NCBI GenBank assembly: GCA_903892995.1
Contig: CAITKP010000036.1
Span: forward strand, 1 to 64,000
Direction of reading: 5' to 3'
Length of the DNA: 64,000 nt
From: an uncultured Campylobacterales bacterium
GTDB taxonomy: Bacteria > Campylobacterota > Campylobacteria > Campylobacterales > Sulfurimonadaceae
Below, piece after piece: positions 29,027-40,060 of the stretch; the stretch's first letter is position 1, and every line of letters begins with the position of its first letter. The translations under genes and the position numbers were made by a program. Under the pieces are notes generated by a model. That model worked only from the letters and a program-made list of their open reading frames with translations. It did no database searches and was not told where the DNA came from.

Positions 29027-30847
29027 CTAAAAGCGTTCAAAATTTCGTAAATCAAGCTCTGCATTTTCTTGATTTCCAATTGTATAATCTTTAGAAGTTC
29101 TACTCATATCACTTTTGACTTTCACAGAGGGATTTATGTTATCAGCATTAAGTTTAAAAAACTTCATCATATCTGTGAGTGATGATGCTTGACCATTAAG
29201 CTCTTCTGCGATTGTTGCAAGCTGTTGTGATGAAGAAGAATTTTCCTGAGTCACTTGGTCAAGTTGATTCATTGCAATGGAGATCTGCTCAACACCAACT
29301 GCTTGCTCACTCGCTGCGGCTGTTATATCACGCACAAGTTTTGCAGTCTCTTCGATTTTTGGCAAGGCTGTTGAGATCAATTGGCCCGCTTCTTCGGAAA
29401 TAGAAACACTGTCAAATGTGATTTTACTAATCTCTTGCGCTGCGACTTGAGAGCGTTTTGCAAGTTTTCGCACTTCTGCTGCAACAACAGCGAACCCTTT
29501 ACCATGTTCACCCGCGCGAGCGGCTTCGATAGCAGCATTAAGTGCCAAAAGATTTGTCTGATAAACAATATCTTCAATCACTTTGATTCTTTGTGAGATA
29601 TCATGCATCGCTGTAACTGTCTTACTAACAGCTTCCCCACCTTTTTGCGCCATATCAGAAGCTTCTGAAGCTAAGGTATTTGTCAACTTTGCATTTTGCG
29701 CAGTTTCAGATACTGAACCACTCATTTCCTCAATTGAACTTGTTGTCTCTTCGATAGAGGAAGCCTGAGTCTCTGCGCCTGAAGAGATAGAGTTGGAAGA
29801 TCCACTCACTTCACTAGAAGCGATACTAATCTCATTTGCACTCATAACAATTTGTGTAATAATCTCTGAAAGAGAATCTACAAAAGAGTTTATAGAGCTT
29901 TTGATCTCATTGAGTTCACCTGGCATCTCTAATGTGATTTTCTTCGTAAGATTTCCATTTTGCATCTCTTTGAGTGTATCACTCATTTCAACAATCATCT
30001 CTTTGAGTGTTACAATAAAACTATTGGTAGAATCTTTGATAGCACTCATATCACCTGGTAGATCGATATCGATTTTTTCAGAGAGCCTTCCGTTGCTGAG
30101 TTCGCTCATAACTCTACTTAACTCTACAATCGAGCTTTGCATCATAGATGCTAAATTATTGACCGATTCTGCAATTACAGAATAATCACCAACATATTTT
30201 GTTTCGATTTTTGCACTGAAATTTCCATAGCTTAATTGAACAAGATTTTCAGTTGCTTCTTGCAATACGCTTACAACAGCATCCATTGTATCGTTAAGCC
30301 CTGAGCAGATTGCAGCATATTCGCCTGTATATTTAGAGGGATCTAAACGCACTGATAAATTTCCCTGTCGCATCGCCGTTGTTGCAAGTCTAGAATCAAC
30401 AGCAAGTTTATGTAAACTCTCTATAACATCATTTACAGATCTTTTTAGTGCGTCGAACTCTCCATGATATGTTGTTGTAACACGTGCCGAAAAATCACCT
30501 TTTACAATTCTTTGCATTACAAATGAAACATCACTTAACACACAAGCGATAAGGTCTACATTGTAATTAAATGCATTACTAAGATTTCCAAATACTCCAT
30601 CATATTTTGTCATGTCAATTCTATTGCTCATGTCACCATCAAAAACAGCCTCATTCATATGAAGAACATCACTACTCAAGTCACTCATTTTCATACGCAT
30701 AAGATTTATTTTTGAAAAAAGTGAAGAAAATTTCGCAGATTCAGGAGAAAATTTTTGTTCTAAATCTCCGGACAATAGCGCATCTATCGCTTTTTCAGCC
30801 AATTCAACATCTCGTATATGTTTCTTTTTGATATTAATTTCGTTCAT
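29027..30847 (-). CDS. Soluble methyl-accepting chemotaxis protein with serial HAMP-like units
   Basis: The 606-residue receptor has no membrane segment or signal peptide. Residues 15-335 hold about seven repeats of roughly 46 residues built around G(D/N)(L/F)S.(K/R)(I/V) followed by YxGxxxxxxxxxN, typical of poly-HAMP arrays. Residues 336-560 form the signalling coiled coil with the hairpin tip [22 protein letters not shown]. The last five residues are NFERF, close to the NWETF tail that tethers CheR and CheB in other receptors. It should signal from the cytoplasm to the CheA encoded two genes upstream. Confidence 0.9.
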   Translation of the reverse strand: MNEINIKKKHIRDVELAEKAIDALLSGDLEQKFSPESAKFSSLFSKINLMRMKMSDLSSDVLHMNEAVFDGDMSNRIDMTKYDGVFGNLSNAFNYNVDLIACVLSDVSFVMQRIVKGDFSARVTTTYHGEFDALKRSVNDVIESLHKLAVDSRLATTAMRQGNLSVRLDPSKYTGEYAAICSGLNDTMDAVVSVLQEATENLVQLSYGNFSAKIETKYVGDYSVIAESVNNLASMMQSSIVELSRVMSELSNGRLSEKIDIDLPGDMSAIKDSTNSFIVTLKEMIVEMSDTLKEMQNGNLTKKITLEMPGELNEIKSSINSFVDSLSEIITQIVMSANEISIASSEVSGSSNSISSGAETQASSIEETTSSIEEMSGSVSETAQNAKLTNTLASEASDMAQKGGEAVSKTVTAMHDISQRIKVIEDIVYQTNLLALNAAIEAARAGEHGKGFAVVAAEVRKLAKRSQVAAQEISKITFDSVSISEEAGQLISTALPKIEETAKLVRDITAAASEQAVGVEQISIAMNQLDQVTQENSSSSQQLATIAEELNGQASSLTDMMKFFKLNADNINPSVKVKSDMSRTSKDYTIGNQENAELDLRNFERF

Positions 30848-30857
30848 TCTTTATCCC

Positions 30858-31730
30858 TTATTCAATATAAGTATCAACGACGTTTCTAAGTGCGCCAATA
30901 AGTTTGTCTGTGTCTCTGTCCACATCATGTAAAATCCTAATAAGTTCATCTTTTGTCGCACCATCATATGATCTTTCAACATATTCTTTCATTAGTGAAT
31001 GAACATGATTATGATGCTGGTGCATTCTGCCCCAAGATGGGTGATTCGTAAATTCCATCGACTCCAAAGATTTAAGTTTTTTTCCAAAATTACAGCAACA
31101 TGGTTCAACCACTTTGAGATCTTTTTTTCCCAAAGAGATTCCTCTAACAATATTTGTTTTAAAGATAACATGATCAACATAATAACCATCTATATCAATT
31201 TTAAGTGTTTCTGTATCACTTACAGATTTCTCTGTAGAAAGCCTATCCATAAACTGCTCATAACTAAGATTTCTATCTTTTAAGTACTGCAGGAAAAATT
31301 CAAAGCTTTCATCTAGAGTATGCGATTTTTCATATTCCAACAAGACACTATATATTTTAGAAATTTCTTGTTTCGCAAACTCACTTACAGGTCTACGATA
31401 TGATGTATAGTGCCTGATCGTACCATCTGTTGCAACAGGTGCGACATAAGCCTTTACCCAATAATAGTTCCCATCTTTTGTTTTATTTTTAACGTATGCA
31501 GAAATAGGCTTACCACTAGCGATGGTTTCCCATAATAGCTTAAAAATAACTTTTGGCATATCTTTATGACGAACCATATTATGAGGATTCCCGATAAGCT
31601 CTTCCCTTGAAAAGCCCGCTATCTTACAAAATACGTCATTGACATAGGTAATTGCACCCTTTAAATTGGTGATACTTACAATGAGGTCATGCTCATTAAA
31701 CAAAATCTCTTTTTCAGTTATATTACTCAT
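30858..31730 (-). CDS. PAS - CZB zinc-binding sensor protein
   Basis: A 290-residue soluble protein. A PAS domain of the Aer type occupies residues 10-120 (ITYVNDVFCKIAGFSREELIG, PHNMVRHKDMP). A chemoreceptor zinc-binding (CZB) domain lies at about 185-285 with DHVIFK, CCNFGKK and HPSWGRMHQHHNHVH. It has no methyl-accepting signalling domain, so it must work through a partner, perhaps the poly-HAMP receptor encoded next to it, much as CetB works with CetA. The ATG overlaps the cheA stop by 4 bases. Confidence 0.85.
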   Translation of the reverse strand: MSNITEKEILFNEHDLIVSITNLKGAITYVNDVFCKIAGFSREELIGNPHNMVRHKDMPKVIFKLLWETIASGKPISAYVKNKTKDGNYYWVKAYVAPVATDGTIRHYTSYRRPVSEFAKQEISKIYSVLLEYEKSHTLDESFEFFLQYLKDRNLSYEQFMDRLSTEKSVSDTETLKIDIDGYYVDHVIFKTNIVRGISLGKKDLKVVEPCCCNFGKKLKSLESMEFTNHPSWGRMHQHHNHVHSLMKEYVERSYDGATKDELIRILHDVDRDTDKLIGALRNVVDTYIE

Positions 31731-33727
31731 TTTAACTCCTTATTTACAATTTCAAACAAAGCTGGTATATCTACTATCAATGCTATCTCTCCATTTCCTA
31801 AAATAGATGCTCCATAAAGTGCCGGAGCACTTATAAACAAATCGCCAAGTGATTTAATAACTGTTTGATGTTCACCATACAATTCATCGACCAATAATCC
31901 CATTTTTTTGCCTGCATACATTACAACGATAAGATTTTTTCTTTGAGACTCAGCGCATTGCTCCTCCTGATAAAAATCCCTTACATCCAAAAAGGCAACG
32001 GCAGTTCCACGAAGATCAAAGAGCTTACTATTAAACATTTTTATCTCATGTTTTGAAGTATATTCAATCACTTCTGAGATCATATCCAATGGAATAATAT
32101 AAGCTGTTTTTCCCACATAAAATAAAAAACCATCAATAATTGCTAAAGTCAGTGGCAATCTTATAGTAAAACGACTGCCCTGTCCTTGAATACTTGAGAG
32201 TTCCACTCGTCCTTTGAGTGCTTCTATATTTTTCTTGACAACATCCATACCAACACCGCGTCCAGATATATCTGAAACTACTTCAGCAGTTGAAAATCCA
32301 GCTTCAAAAATCAGCTGATATGCTTGTGCATCACTCATCTCTTGTGTGGCACTGATAATTCCTTTAGAGCGTGCTTTTTCCATCAAGAACTCTTTACTGA
32401 GACCTTTTCCATCATCCTCAATCTCTATGACAATAGAACCTGATTCTGGATAGGTTCTAAGTTCAACCTTTCCAAACTCATCTTTACCATTTTTTATCCT
32501 AAGTTCTGGCATCTCTATTCCATGATCAACTGCATTTCGAAGCATATGGATCAAAGGATCTGCAATCTTTTCAATAACAGTTTTGTCTAACTCTGTATCT
32601 CCACCTACAATAGTAAAATTTATTTTTTTACCGAGTTTGTGTGCAACATCACTGACAACCCTTCGGAACTTTTCAAAAGAATCACCCACAGGAACCATAC
32701 GAATATTCATAACATTGTCTCGAAGCTGTTCTAAAAGAGTATCAAATTCTAAAGATACCTCTTCAAGATCTGGATCAACATTTTGCTCAGCATGTCTTGA
32801 TATCTTTGCATTGACAATAACCATCTCACTGATGATATCTATTAGTGAATCAATTTTAGAGGAATCAACACGAAGAGATTGAGAAGGGCTTTTAAGCGAT
32901 TTTATTAAAACTTCATTTTGAGTATCAGTATTTATGGAGTTTTGAGGAACCTCTACATGTAAAGTTGTTTTCTCTTCAAGAGGAGCTATTTGAGTTGACT
33001 CTATTTGATGATTTTCAAGAGCACTAACAAGCAGTTCAATATCATCTTCAACAAATTCAAACACCTCAATAATCTCAGCTTTATCGACATCGCCTTCAAA
33101 ATTTATGTCAAAATTCATATATGGAATATAAGGATTTATCTCATCTAAAAATGGTAAATTATCAAAATATGGTTCTATGCTATTTATAGTTCCCAATTTT
33201 TTTAAAAATGCGATGATTGCAAGCAGATCCATCCCTGTATCGAAAAAAGAATCTTTAAGTTTGAGTGATATATGCCATAGATTTGAGGAGGTGTGAAGTT
33301 CTTGAAGACTTTCTTGTTTGGATGTTTGTATAGGGCTTACATGTAAGTAATTTTCTATCGTTGTTTTTAGCGCTTCATCCTCTTGTTGCAGTTGCAGCGA
33401 TGGCGCAACAGAATCTATAGCACATATAACAAGAGCGCTTACATGATCTTTACATTTCAAAAGAAGCATCAAGAGATTTTCATCTAAGTCCAATTTTTTA
33501 TTTCGTACCGCATCCATCAAATTTTCTGCAACGTGCGTAAATGAAACGATCGCTTCAAAATTAAACATACCTGCAATACCCTTGATGGTATGCATTGCAC
33601 GAAAAATAGTTCCAACATACTCTATGCTAGCGCCCTTCCCCAACGAATCAAGAAGTGCACTTTCCATCATTTGAAGCTGTTCTTGGGTGTCTTCATTAAA
33701 ATAGAGTAGTTCTTCACTCATCTTCAT
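31727..33727 (-). CDS. cheA: Chemotaxis histidine kinase CheA without receiver domain
   Basis: About 666 residues: a P1 phosphotransfer domain with RAMHTIKGIAGMF, a low-similarity middle region, the dimerisation helices (SSKIDSLIDIISEMV), the ATPase with HMLRNAVDHGIEMPE and ISGRGVGMDVVKKN, and the CheW-like P5 end. The C terminus stops after P5; CheA of Campylobacter and Helicobacter carries an extra receiver there. Start codons TTG, ATG and ATG lie within five codons; I chose the first ATG. The frame overlaps the STAS gene. Palindromes at 32954 and 33336 encode LHV. Confidence 0.94.
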   Translation of the reverse strand: MKMSEELLYFNEDTQEQLQMMESALLDSLGKGASIEYVGTIFRAMHTIKGIAGMFNFEAIVSFTHVAENLMDAVRNKKLDLDENLLMLLLKCKDHVSALVICAIDSVAPSLQLQQEDEALKTTIENYLHVSPIQTSKQESLQELHTSSNLWHISLKLKDSFFDTGMDLLAIIAFLKKLGTINSIEPYFDNLPFLDEINPYIPYMNFDINFEGDVDKAEIIEVFEFVEDDIELLVSALENHQIESTQIAPLEEKTTLHVEVPQNSINTDTQNEVLIKSLKSPSQSLRVDSSKIDSLIDIISEMVIVNAKISRHAEQNVDPDLEEVSLEFDTLLEQLRDNVMNIRMVPVGDSFEKFRRVVSDVAHKLGKKINFTIVGGDTELDKTVIEKIADPLIHMLRNAVDHGIEMPELRIKNGKDEFGKVELRTYPESGSIVIEIEDDGKGLSKEFLMEKARSKGIISATQEMSDAQAYQLIFEAGFSTAEVVSDISGRGVGMDVVKKNIEALKGRVELSSIQGQGSRFTIRLPLTLAIIDGFLFYVGKTAYIIPLDMISEVIEYTSKHEIKMFNSKLFDLRGTAVAFLDVRDFYQEEQCAESQRKNLIVVMYAGKKMGLLVDELYGEHQTVIKSLGDLFISAPALYGASILGNGEIALIVDIPALFEIVNKELK

Positions 33728-33986
33728 ACTCAAAAAGTTCTAAGCACCCACAAAGGGTCAATGCATCCATCACACCAATTGTGCAATTTAAAAGTAAAAG
33801 CCGGCTCCCCACTTCATCGAGACCCTTTTTTAAACTCATAAGAAGTTGTATTGCACAGAGATCTATTTTATTGACATTAGAAAGATCAAGTTTCATGATC
33901 TCTTCAATCTTTTCACTAAAATGCAGAAGTTTCTCTTTAAGCTCATCCGCAATCTGTACACTTAATGTGTCCCATTCAAGTTTCAT
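33714..33986 (-). CDS. STAS-domain protein
   Basis: The 90-residue protein follows the anti-sigma-antagonist (STAS) pattern: a beta strand, then IMKLDLSNVNKIDLCAIQLLMSLKKG, where the Ser/Thr phospho-site region reads IDLCAIQ with Cys in place of the usual Ser. It sits between cheY and cheA, 4 bases after cheY. A STAS protein inside a chemosensory operon may regulate array assembly or link to another pathway; its role here is unknown. Confidence 0.75.
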   Translation of the reverse strand: MKLEWDTLSVQIADELKEKLLHFSEKIEEIMKLDLSNVNKIDLCAIQLLMSLKKGLDEVGSRLLLLNCTIGVMDALTLCGCLELFEYEDE

Positions 33987-33990
33987 CGAT

Positions 33991-34353
33991 TTAACCTAAC
34001 AATTTTTGAATGACCATTGTAAATTTTTCTTTATCAAAAGGTTTTAACATCCAAGCTTTTACACCCAACGCTTTCCCTTTTGATTTTAATTCATCAGAAC
34101 TTTCTGTCGTTAACATTACAATTGGAATATATTTATATGCACTTACTTCTTTTATCTTAGAGACCATCTCTAAGCCACCCATAATAGGCATATTGACATC
34201 ACTAAAGATCAGATCAAACTGATGCTGTTTCATCATTTCTAAGCCCTCAGCTCCATTTTCTACTAAAATAGCTTCATGTCCCACTTCTTCAATAGCCTTT
34301 TTAGCAACCATTCGAATCAACCCTGCATCATCTGCTACCAATATTTTTCCCAT
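33991..34353 (-). CDS. cheY: Single-domain response regulator CheY
   Basis: A 120-residue stand-alone receiver. ILVADDAG, LIFSDVNMPIMGG (phospho-Asp), VMLTTESSD and the lysine in WMLKPFDKEKF are all present. It receives phosphate from CheA and would act on the flagellar switch or another output. It is the first gene of the operon, 49 bases after a promoter-like element, with AAGGATG before the ATG. Confidence 0.92.
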   Translation of the reverse strand: MGKILVADDAGLIRMVAKKAIEEVGHEAILVENGAEGLEMMKQHQFDLIFSDVNMPIMGGLEMVSKIKEVSAYKYIPIVMLTTESSDELKSKGKALGVKAWMLKPFDKEKFTMVIQKLLG

Positions 34354-34401
34354 GATTCATCCTTGATAATAAAAACTAATATTTAATAAAAAATAATTAA
34401 T

Positions 34402-34431
34402 ATTCTATCAAATAAAAATAAAAGAAAGCAA
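34402..34431 (-). promoter_or_regulatory. Candidate sigma70-type promoter of the chemosensory operon
   Basis: On the minus strand TTGCTT and TAGAAT are separated by 18 bases, ending 49 bases before cheY. The 205-base gap around it is very AT-rich and otherwise holds only the accC end hairpin. Confidence 0.4.
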
Positions 34432-34531
34432 GTTATATTTAAAAATAATGATATTTAAACGAAATTCGTTAAATTGAGTAAGTAAAATGATGTAGGATTG
34501 AGAATAAGAAAGAAAATTTAATTAAAAGAGT

Positions 34532-34560
34532 AATTTTTCCCCACAAGTGGGAGAAAAATT
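34532..34560. terminator. Hairpin at accC stop codon
   Basis: AATTTTTC-CCCAC and GTGGG-GAAAAATT pair around a short AA loop with one bulge. The hairpin overlaps the stop of accC. Its A/T arms give a U-rich tract on both strands, as in bidirectional intrinsic terminators. Confidence 0.55.
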
Positions 34561-36013
34561 AATGTCTAACGTTAATATTGTTTGATTTAATTGTTTCAAC
34601 AAGTTTTGTGATTTGAGCCATTTTTTGCTCTTCCTCTTCCATATTGTTGATCGCATCAAGATTGAATTTTTCAAGTTTTTGATCTAAATAACTTGTATCA
34701 AATCTCCCTGCAATAAAATCTAAATCTCTTACAATTTGTCTGTGAAGAGGGATGTTTGTTGGTACGCCGCCAACAAAGAACTCATCAAGTGCACGTCTAG
34801 CTTTTTTCACAGCACCTTCCCAGTCAAGTGCCCAAACGATAAGTTTTCCGATCATCGAATCGTAGTTTGCTGGAATTTTATATCCTGTGTACATACTTGT
34901 ATCAAGTCTTACACCTGGACCACCTGGAGTCATATAGTTTGTGATTGTTCCAGATGATGGCATAAATTTCAGTTTTGGATTTTCAGCATTGATCCTAAAC
35001 TCGATCGCATAACCTCTAAATTTGATCTCTTCTTGTAAGAAGATAAGTTTATCACCCTCAGCAATCTCGATCATTCTTTGAATGATATCAACACCTGTGA
35101 TAACTTCTGTTACTGGGTGCTCAACTTGAACCCTAGTATTCATCTCAATAAAGTAGATATTATCAGCAGCATCAACTAAAAATTCGATAGTTCCAACACT
35201 CTCGTATCCAAGTTTAAACATCGCTTTTGTAGCGATTCTGTATATCTCTTTTCTTGTATCATTGTTTAACAATGGAGATGGTGCGATTTCGATCACTTTT
35301 TGGTGACGTCTTTGAATAGAACAATCTCTCTCACCTAAGTGAAGAACGTTTCCATATTTATCAGCAATAATCTGAACTTCGATATGTCTTGGATTTTCAA
35401 CATATTTTTCGATAAACATCTCATCTCTTCCGAAATATTTTCTCGATTCATTCGCTGCTGACTCGTAAAGCTCTCTAAAATCTTTCTCTTCACGAACGAT
35501 TCTCATTCCTCTACCGCCGCCGCCAAAAGCAGCTTTGATGATAACTGGGAAACCGATCTCTTTTGAGATTTTCTCTCCCTCTGCAATATCTGACACTGGC
35601 TCATCAGTTCCTTCAAGTACAGGAACACCAACTGCTTTCATAGCAACTTTTGAAGCCATTTTGTCACCAAAAAGTGCAATATGTTCAGCTTTTGGACCAA
35701 TAAAAATGATCCCATTATCTACACATGATTGTGCAAAATCAGCACTTTCAGATAAAAATCCATAACCAGGGTGGATTGCATCACAACCCGCTTTTTTTGC
35801 TAAAGAGATAATCTTGTCATAATCAAGATACGCACGGATAGGATCACCCATAAGTGGATAACACTCATCAGCTTTTCTTACCCAAATACCTTCAACATCT
35901 ACTTCTGAAAATATTGCTACACTCGTAACATCCAACTCTTTACAAGCTCGTATAATTCTTAGAGCGATCTCGCCTCTGTTTGCTATAAGTACTTTTTTTA
36001 TTTTTTGATTCAT
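34559..36013 (-). CDS. accC: Biotin carboxylase (acetyl-CoA or pyruvate carboxylase subunit A)
   Basis: About 484 residues, the ATP-grasp enzyme that carboxylates biotin using bicarbonate and ATP. IKKVLIANRGEIALRII, KAAFGGGGRGMRIV and MNTRVQVEHPVTE are all intact. It could serve acetyl-CoA carboxylase or be the A subunit that pairs with the carboxyltransferase at 1-1581. The Glu/Lys-rich tail (NNMEEEEQKMAQITKL) goes slightly beyond the minimal enzyme. I start it at the ATG at 36013, with AAGG 7 bases upstream; the ATG two codons earlier is too close to it. Confidence 0.9.
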   Translation of the reverse strand: MNQKIKKVLIANRGEIALRIIRACKELDVTSVAIFSEVDVEGIWVRKADECYPLMGDPIRAYLDYDKIISLAKKAGCDAIHPGYGFLSESADFAQSCVDNGIIFIGPKAEHIALFGDKMASKVAMKAVGVPVLEGTDEPVSDIAEGEKISKEIGFPVIIKAAFGGGGRGMRIVREEKDFRELYESAANESRKYFGRDEMFIEKYVENPRHIEVQIIADKYGNVLHLGERDCSIQRRHQKVIEIAPSPLLNNDTRKEIYRIATKAMFKLGYESVGTIEFLVDAADNIYFIEMNTRVQVEHPVTEVITGVDIIQRMIEIAEGDKLIFLQEEIKFRGYAIEFRINAENPKLKFMPSSGTITNYMTPGGPGVRLDTSMYTGYKIPANYDSMIGKLIVWALDWEGAVKKARRALDEFFVGGVPTNIPLHRQIVRDLDFIAGRFDTSYLDQKLEKFNLDAINNMEEEEQKMAQITKLVETIKSNNINVRH

Positions 36014-36164
36014 GCACATGCCTTAAAAAATGAATTGCGTTATGTTACACAAAATTTCCAATAAAAAAGGTTATAAAGGCACTAAACTCCTCATTTTTTT
36101 TCAATATTTACAAGAAGTCACAAAGATTATAAAAGTAGTATTGGGAAAAAGAAAAAGAAAAGGG

Positions 36165-36200
36165 AGAAAAATAAGGCATATTGAGATTCAAATATGCCTT
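36165..36200 (-). terminator. Intrinsic terminator of guaB
   Basis: On the minus strand AAGGCATA and TATGCCTT form a stem whose loop region can pair further (TTGA/TCAA), followed by ATTTTTC. It lies just after the guaB stop. The palindrome at 36198-36209 adjoins its outer edge. Confidence 0.75.
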
Positions 36201-36209
36201 ACATGTAAG
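36198..36209. repeat. Exact CTTACATGTAAG copy at guaB end
   Basis: A perfect 12-base palindrome between the guaB stop and its terminator stem, in non-coding DNA, so it is not kept by protein sequence. Confidence 0.85.
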
Positions 36210-36223
36210 AGTTTTTTTAAAAA

Positions 36224-37705
<1,482 letters not shown>

Positions 37706-37718
37706 TTAAAATTTTTGG

Positions 37719-37724
37719 ATTATA
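37719..37724 (-). promoter_or_regulatory. Candidate -10 element of guaB
   Basis: TATAAT on the minus strand lies 49 bases before the guaB ATG. No good -35 is visible. Confidence 0.45.
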
Positions 37725-37757
37725 ACTTTTCTGGGGTTAAAAAGAGGTAAATTGACT

Positions 37758-37769
37758 CTTACATGTAAG
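37758..37769. repeat. Exact CTTACATGTAAG copy between gatA and guaB
   Basis: A perfect copy in the 149-base non-coding gap, between the gatA terminator and the guaB promoter. Confidence 0.85.
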
Positions 37770-37783
37770 CGAATTTTTAAAGA

Positions 37784-37806
37784 AAAGCCAAGATTAGCTT
37801 GGCTTT
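37784..37806 (-). terminator. Intrinsic terminator of gatA
   Basis: AAAGCCAAG and CTTGGCTTT form a perfect 9-bp stem with a 5-base loop; TTTTCTTTAAAAATT follows on the minus strand. It lies 12 bases after the gatA stop. Confidence 0.8.
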
Positions 37807-37818
37807 GAAAAGAGATGA

Positions 37819-39165
37819 TTAAGAGTTGTAATTGAGTAGTTTTTCTAACCCAAATGCACCATCAAAAAGAGTTTGCTCATCATATGCTTTAGCGATTAAC
37901 TGTAAGCCTATTGGCATACCATTGCTTGCATTTGCGACTGGAAGTGAAAGTGCAGGAAGCCCTGCTAGATTTACTGAAATAGTATAGATATCACTTAAAT
38001 ACATCTCGATTGGACTTTCTAACTCTCCAAATTTGTTTGCTGTACTTGGCGCAACAGGAGAAAGAATAAGATCAACATCTTCAAATATTTTTGCATAGTT
38101 ATCTTTTATGAGATGGCGTACTTTTTGTGCTTTGACATAATAAGCATCATAATATCCAGAAGATAAAACAAAGTTTCCAAGCATAATACGGCGTTTGACT
38201 TCATCGCCAAACCCTTCACTACGAGTTTTTATGAAAGTATCCTCTAAATTTTTGCCAACTTTGCGATTTCCATAACGGATACCATCATAACGAGCAAGGT
38301 TCGTCGTAGCTTCTGCTGTTGCTGTGATGTAATATGCTGAGATATCATATTTTGGATTCATCATCTCTTTTTCTACAATAGTATGACCAGCCGCTTTCAA
38401 CACTTCAATCGTATCTGCATATGCTTTTTGGATATCTTGGCTTGCATCTTTTACATACTCAGGAAGAACTGCTATACGAAGTTTTCTTGAAGGATCAAGT
38501 TTATCGCTCACTTTTTCATAAGCGATATCTGCACTTGTAGAGTCTTTTTCATCATGACCACAAATGATGTCATAAAGTATCGCCGCATCTTCGACGTTTT
38601 GTGTCATCGGCCCGATTTGATCAAGGCTTGAAGCATACGCACCCAAACCATAACGGCTCACACGTCCATAAGTAGGTTTCATCCCAACTATCCCACAAAA
38701 TGCTGCGGGTTGACGGATAGAACCACCCGTATCACTCCCAAGAGCTGCGATTGCCAATCCTGCAGCCACAGCCGCCGCACTTCCTCCAGAACTCCCCCCT
38801 GGAACACAATCGCGGTTTTTAGGGTTTAGCGTCTTGCCATAAAAACTGCTCTCAGTCGTAGAACCCATAGCAAACTCATCCATATTTGTGCGACCAAATG
38901 GACTAAGACCTGCATCAAGCATCTTTTCGATGACCGTTGCATTATAAGGTGCGATGTAACCTTGAAGGATATTTGAGCCCGAAGTTACCGACCAATCTTT
39001 TACTTGGATGTTATCTTTTATGGCAATAGGCACGCCCTCGCCTACATTGTTCACATCTATATATGCGTTTAACTCAGGATCAGCCTCGATCTTGGCTTTG
39101 AGTTCCTCTTTAAATTTGTTTAGTTCGTCTTTGCTAAGAGATAATGCTTCTTTTAGTGTGATCAC
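37819..39165 (-). CDS. gatA: Asp-tRNA(Asn)/Glu-tRNA(Gln) amidotransferase subunit A
   Basis: The 448-residue amidase-signature protein releases ammonia from glutamine for transamidation of misacylated tRNA in the GatCAB complex. The Lys/cis-Ser/Ser set is present: [23 protein letters not shown] and [13 protein letters not shown]. The start is GTG at 39165. The AGGA Shine-Dalgarno directly abuts a copy of the palindrome, ACATGTAGGA on the minus strand. gatB and gatC are not adjacent. Confidence 0.95.
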   Translation of the reverse strand: MITLKEALSLSKDELNKFKEELKAKIEADPELNAYIDVNNVGEGVPIAIKDNIQVKDWSVTSGSNILQGYIAPYNATVIEKMLDAGLSPFGRTNMDEFAMGSTTESSFYGKTLNPKNRDCVPGGSSGGSAAAVAAGLAIAALGSDTGGSIRQPAAFCGIVGMKPTYGRVSRYGLGAYASSLDQIGPMTQNVEDAAILYDIICGHDEKDSTSADIAYEKVSDKLDPSRKLRIAVLPEYVKDASQDIQKAYADTIEVLKAAGHTIVEKEMMNPKYDISAYYITATAEATTNLARYDGIRYGNRKVGKNLEDTFIKTRSEGFGDEVKRRIMLGNFVLSSGYYDAYYVKAQKVRHLIKDNYAKIFEDVDLILSPVAPSTANKFGELESPIEMYLSDIYTISVNLAGLPALSLPVANASNGMPIGLQLIAKAYDEQTLFDGAFGLEKLLNYNS

Positions 39166-39172
39166 TGCTTGT

Positions 39173-39284
39173 CCTACATGTAAAAATTATTTTGTGAATT
39201 ATATCGAAATGTGTTTAGGTTTTCTTTAGCAAAGAGTTGATGCGCATTGGCAAATATCAAAGCACTAAAGAGCTTACATGTTAA
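39173..39284. promoter_or_regulatory. gatA upstream region with two palindrome copies
   Basis: The 115-base gap holds a TATAAT -10 for gatA on the minus strand (39198-39203), a palindrome copy at 39173-39184 overlapping the gatA ribosome site, and a degenerate copy CTTACATGTTAA at 39273-39284 next to the stop of the pseudouridine synthase gene. Confidence 0.45.
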
Positions 39285-39859
39285 AAAAGATTTTGAATTA
39301 ACATTCTCTCTTCTTCTGCTGAGAGGTAGCGCCACTGACCGCTTTCTATGTCGAGTTTAAAACTGCCGATGCTGATTCGCTTTAGCTCTAAGACTTTTAA
39401 TGGTGTTTCAAATTTTTGGTCTTTTAGTGCTCCAAAAAGTCGTCGGATATGGCGATTTTTTCCCTCATCGATTATGACTCTGAGTTTTGTTTTCGCACCG
39501 CCCATGCCTACTTTTTCGACTTTAAGAGCTTTGAGTAAACCTTCTGGAGTTTGCACCCCTTTTAAAGCCTGTGCGATATGTTCATCACTCACATGACCTC
39601 GAACCCAGATCTCATATACCTTGATGCAGTTTTTAGGTGTGGTCAAGGCGTGGTTTATTTTGCTGTTGGTAGTAAAAAGTAAGAGTCCCTTAGAGTCTAG
39701 ATCAAGCCGTCCGATGGGCATCCATCCATCTGTATATGCCCAAGGAGGTAAAAGATCATAAACTGTTTTTCGCCCAAGATCATCAGAACGTGTGACGAGA
39801 TAACCCTTAGGCTTATTGAGTGCTAAGAGTTGTTTTGAATCATTCTGTGTTATGATCAT
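39281..39859 (-). CDS. RsuA/RluB-family pseudouridine synthase, no S4 domain
   Basis: A 192-residue enzyme with LLALNKPKGYLVTRSD, the catalytic motif GWMPIGRLDLDSKGLLLFT, and DEGKNRHIRRLFGAL. These are the marks of the RluB/RluE/RsuA family, which modifies rRNA. It lacks the N-terminal S4 RNA-binding domain present in RsuA and RluB, so it resembles the short RluE type. The target uridine cannot be assigned. TAAGGA precedes the ATG. It lies 90 bases after the small membrane peptide gene. Confidence 0.85.
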   Translation of the reverse strand: MIITQNDSKQLLALNKPKGYLVTRSDDLGRKTVYDLLPPWAYTDGWMPIGRLDLDSKGLLLFTTNSKINHALTTPKNCIKVYEIWVRGHVSDEHIAQALKGVQTPEGLLKALKVEKVGMGGAKTKLRVIIDEGKNRHIRRLFGALKDQKFETPLKVLELKRISIGSFKLDIESGQWRYLSAEEERMLIQNLF

Positions 39860-39949
39860 CTAGTGTAGTCCTTAGAAGTTTATAATAAAGAAAAGAGGAC
39901 AAAGTATAAGTTGGCAGAAAAGTAAAAAAAGATGTTTCTAAAAGCTATT

Positions 39950-40060
39950 TTACTTTTTACCTTTTTTGACAAGAACGATGCCAACGCCTATGATGGCGAA
40001 GATGACACCGATGGTCTCGATGATAAAACCCATCGAGACTGGTTGAGTAAAATCAGGCAT
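39950..40060 (-). CDS. 36-residue membrane peptide overlapping ileS
   Basis: Not in the supplied track. The minus-strand ATG at 40058-40060 lies 5 bases inside the ileS end, so the two frames overlap by 8 bases, an arrangement that favours translational coupling. The peptide begins MPDFTQPVSMGF, has one membrane segment (IIETIGVIFAIIGVGIVLV) and ends KKGKK, a positive-inside tail. An acidic residue lies at the start of the membrane segment. A plus-strand frame in the track (39932-40180) is the shadow of this and ileS. The function is unknown. Confidence 0.6.
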   Translation of the reverse strand: MPDFTQPVSMGFIIETIGVIFAIIGVGIVLVKKGKK

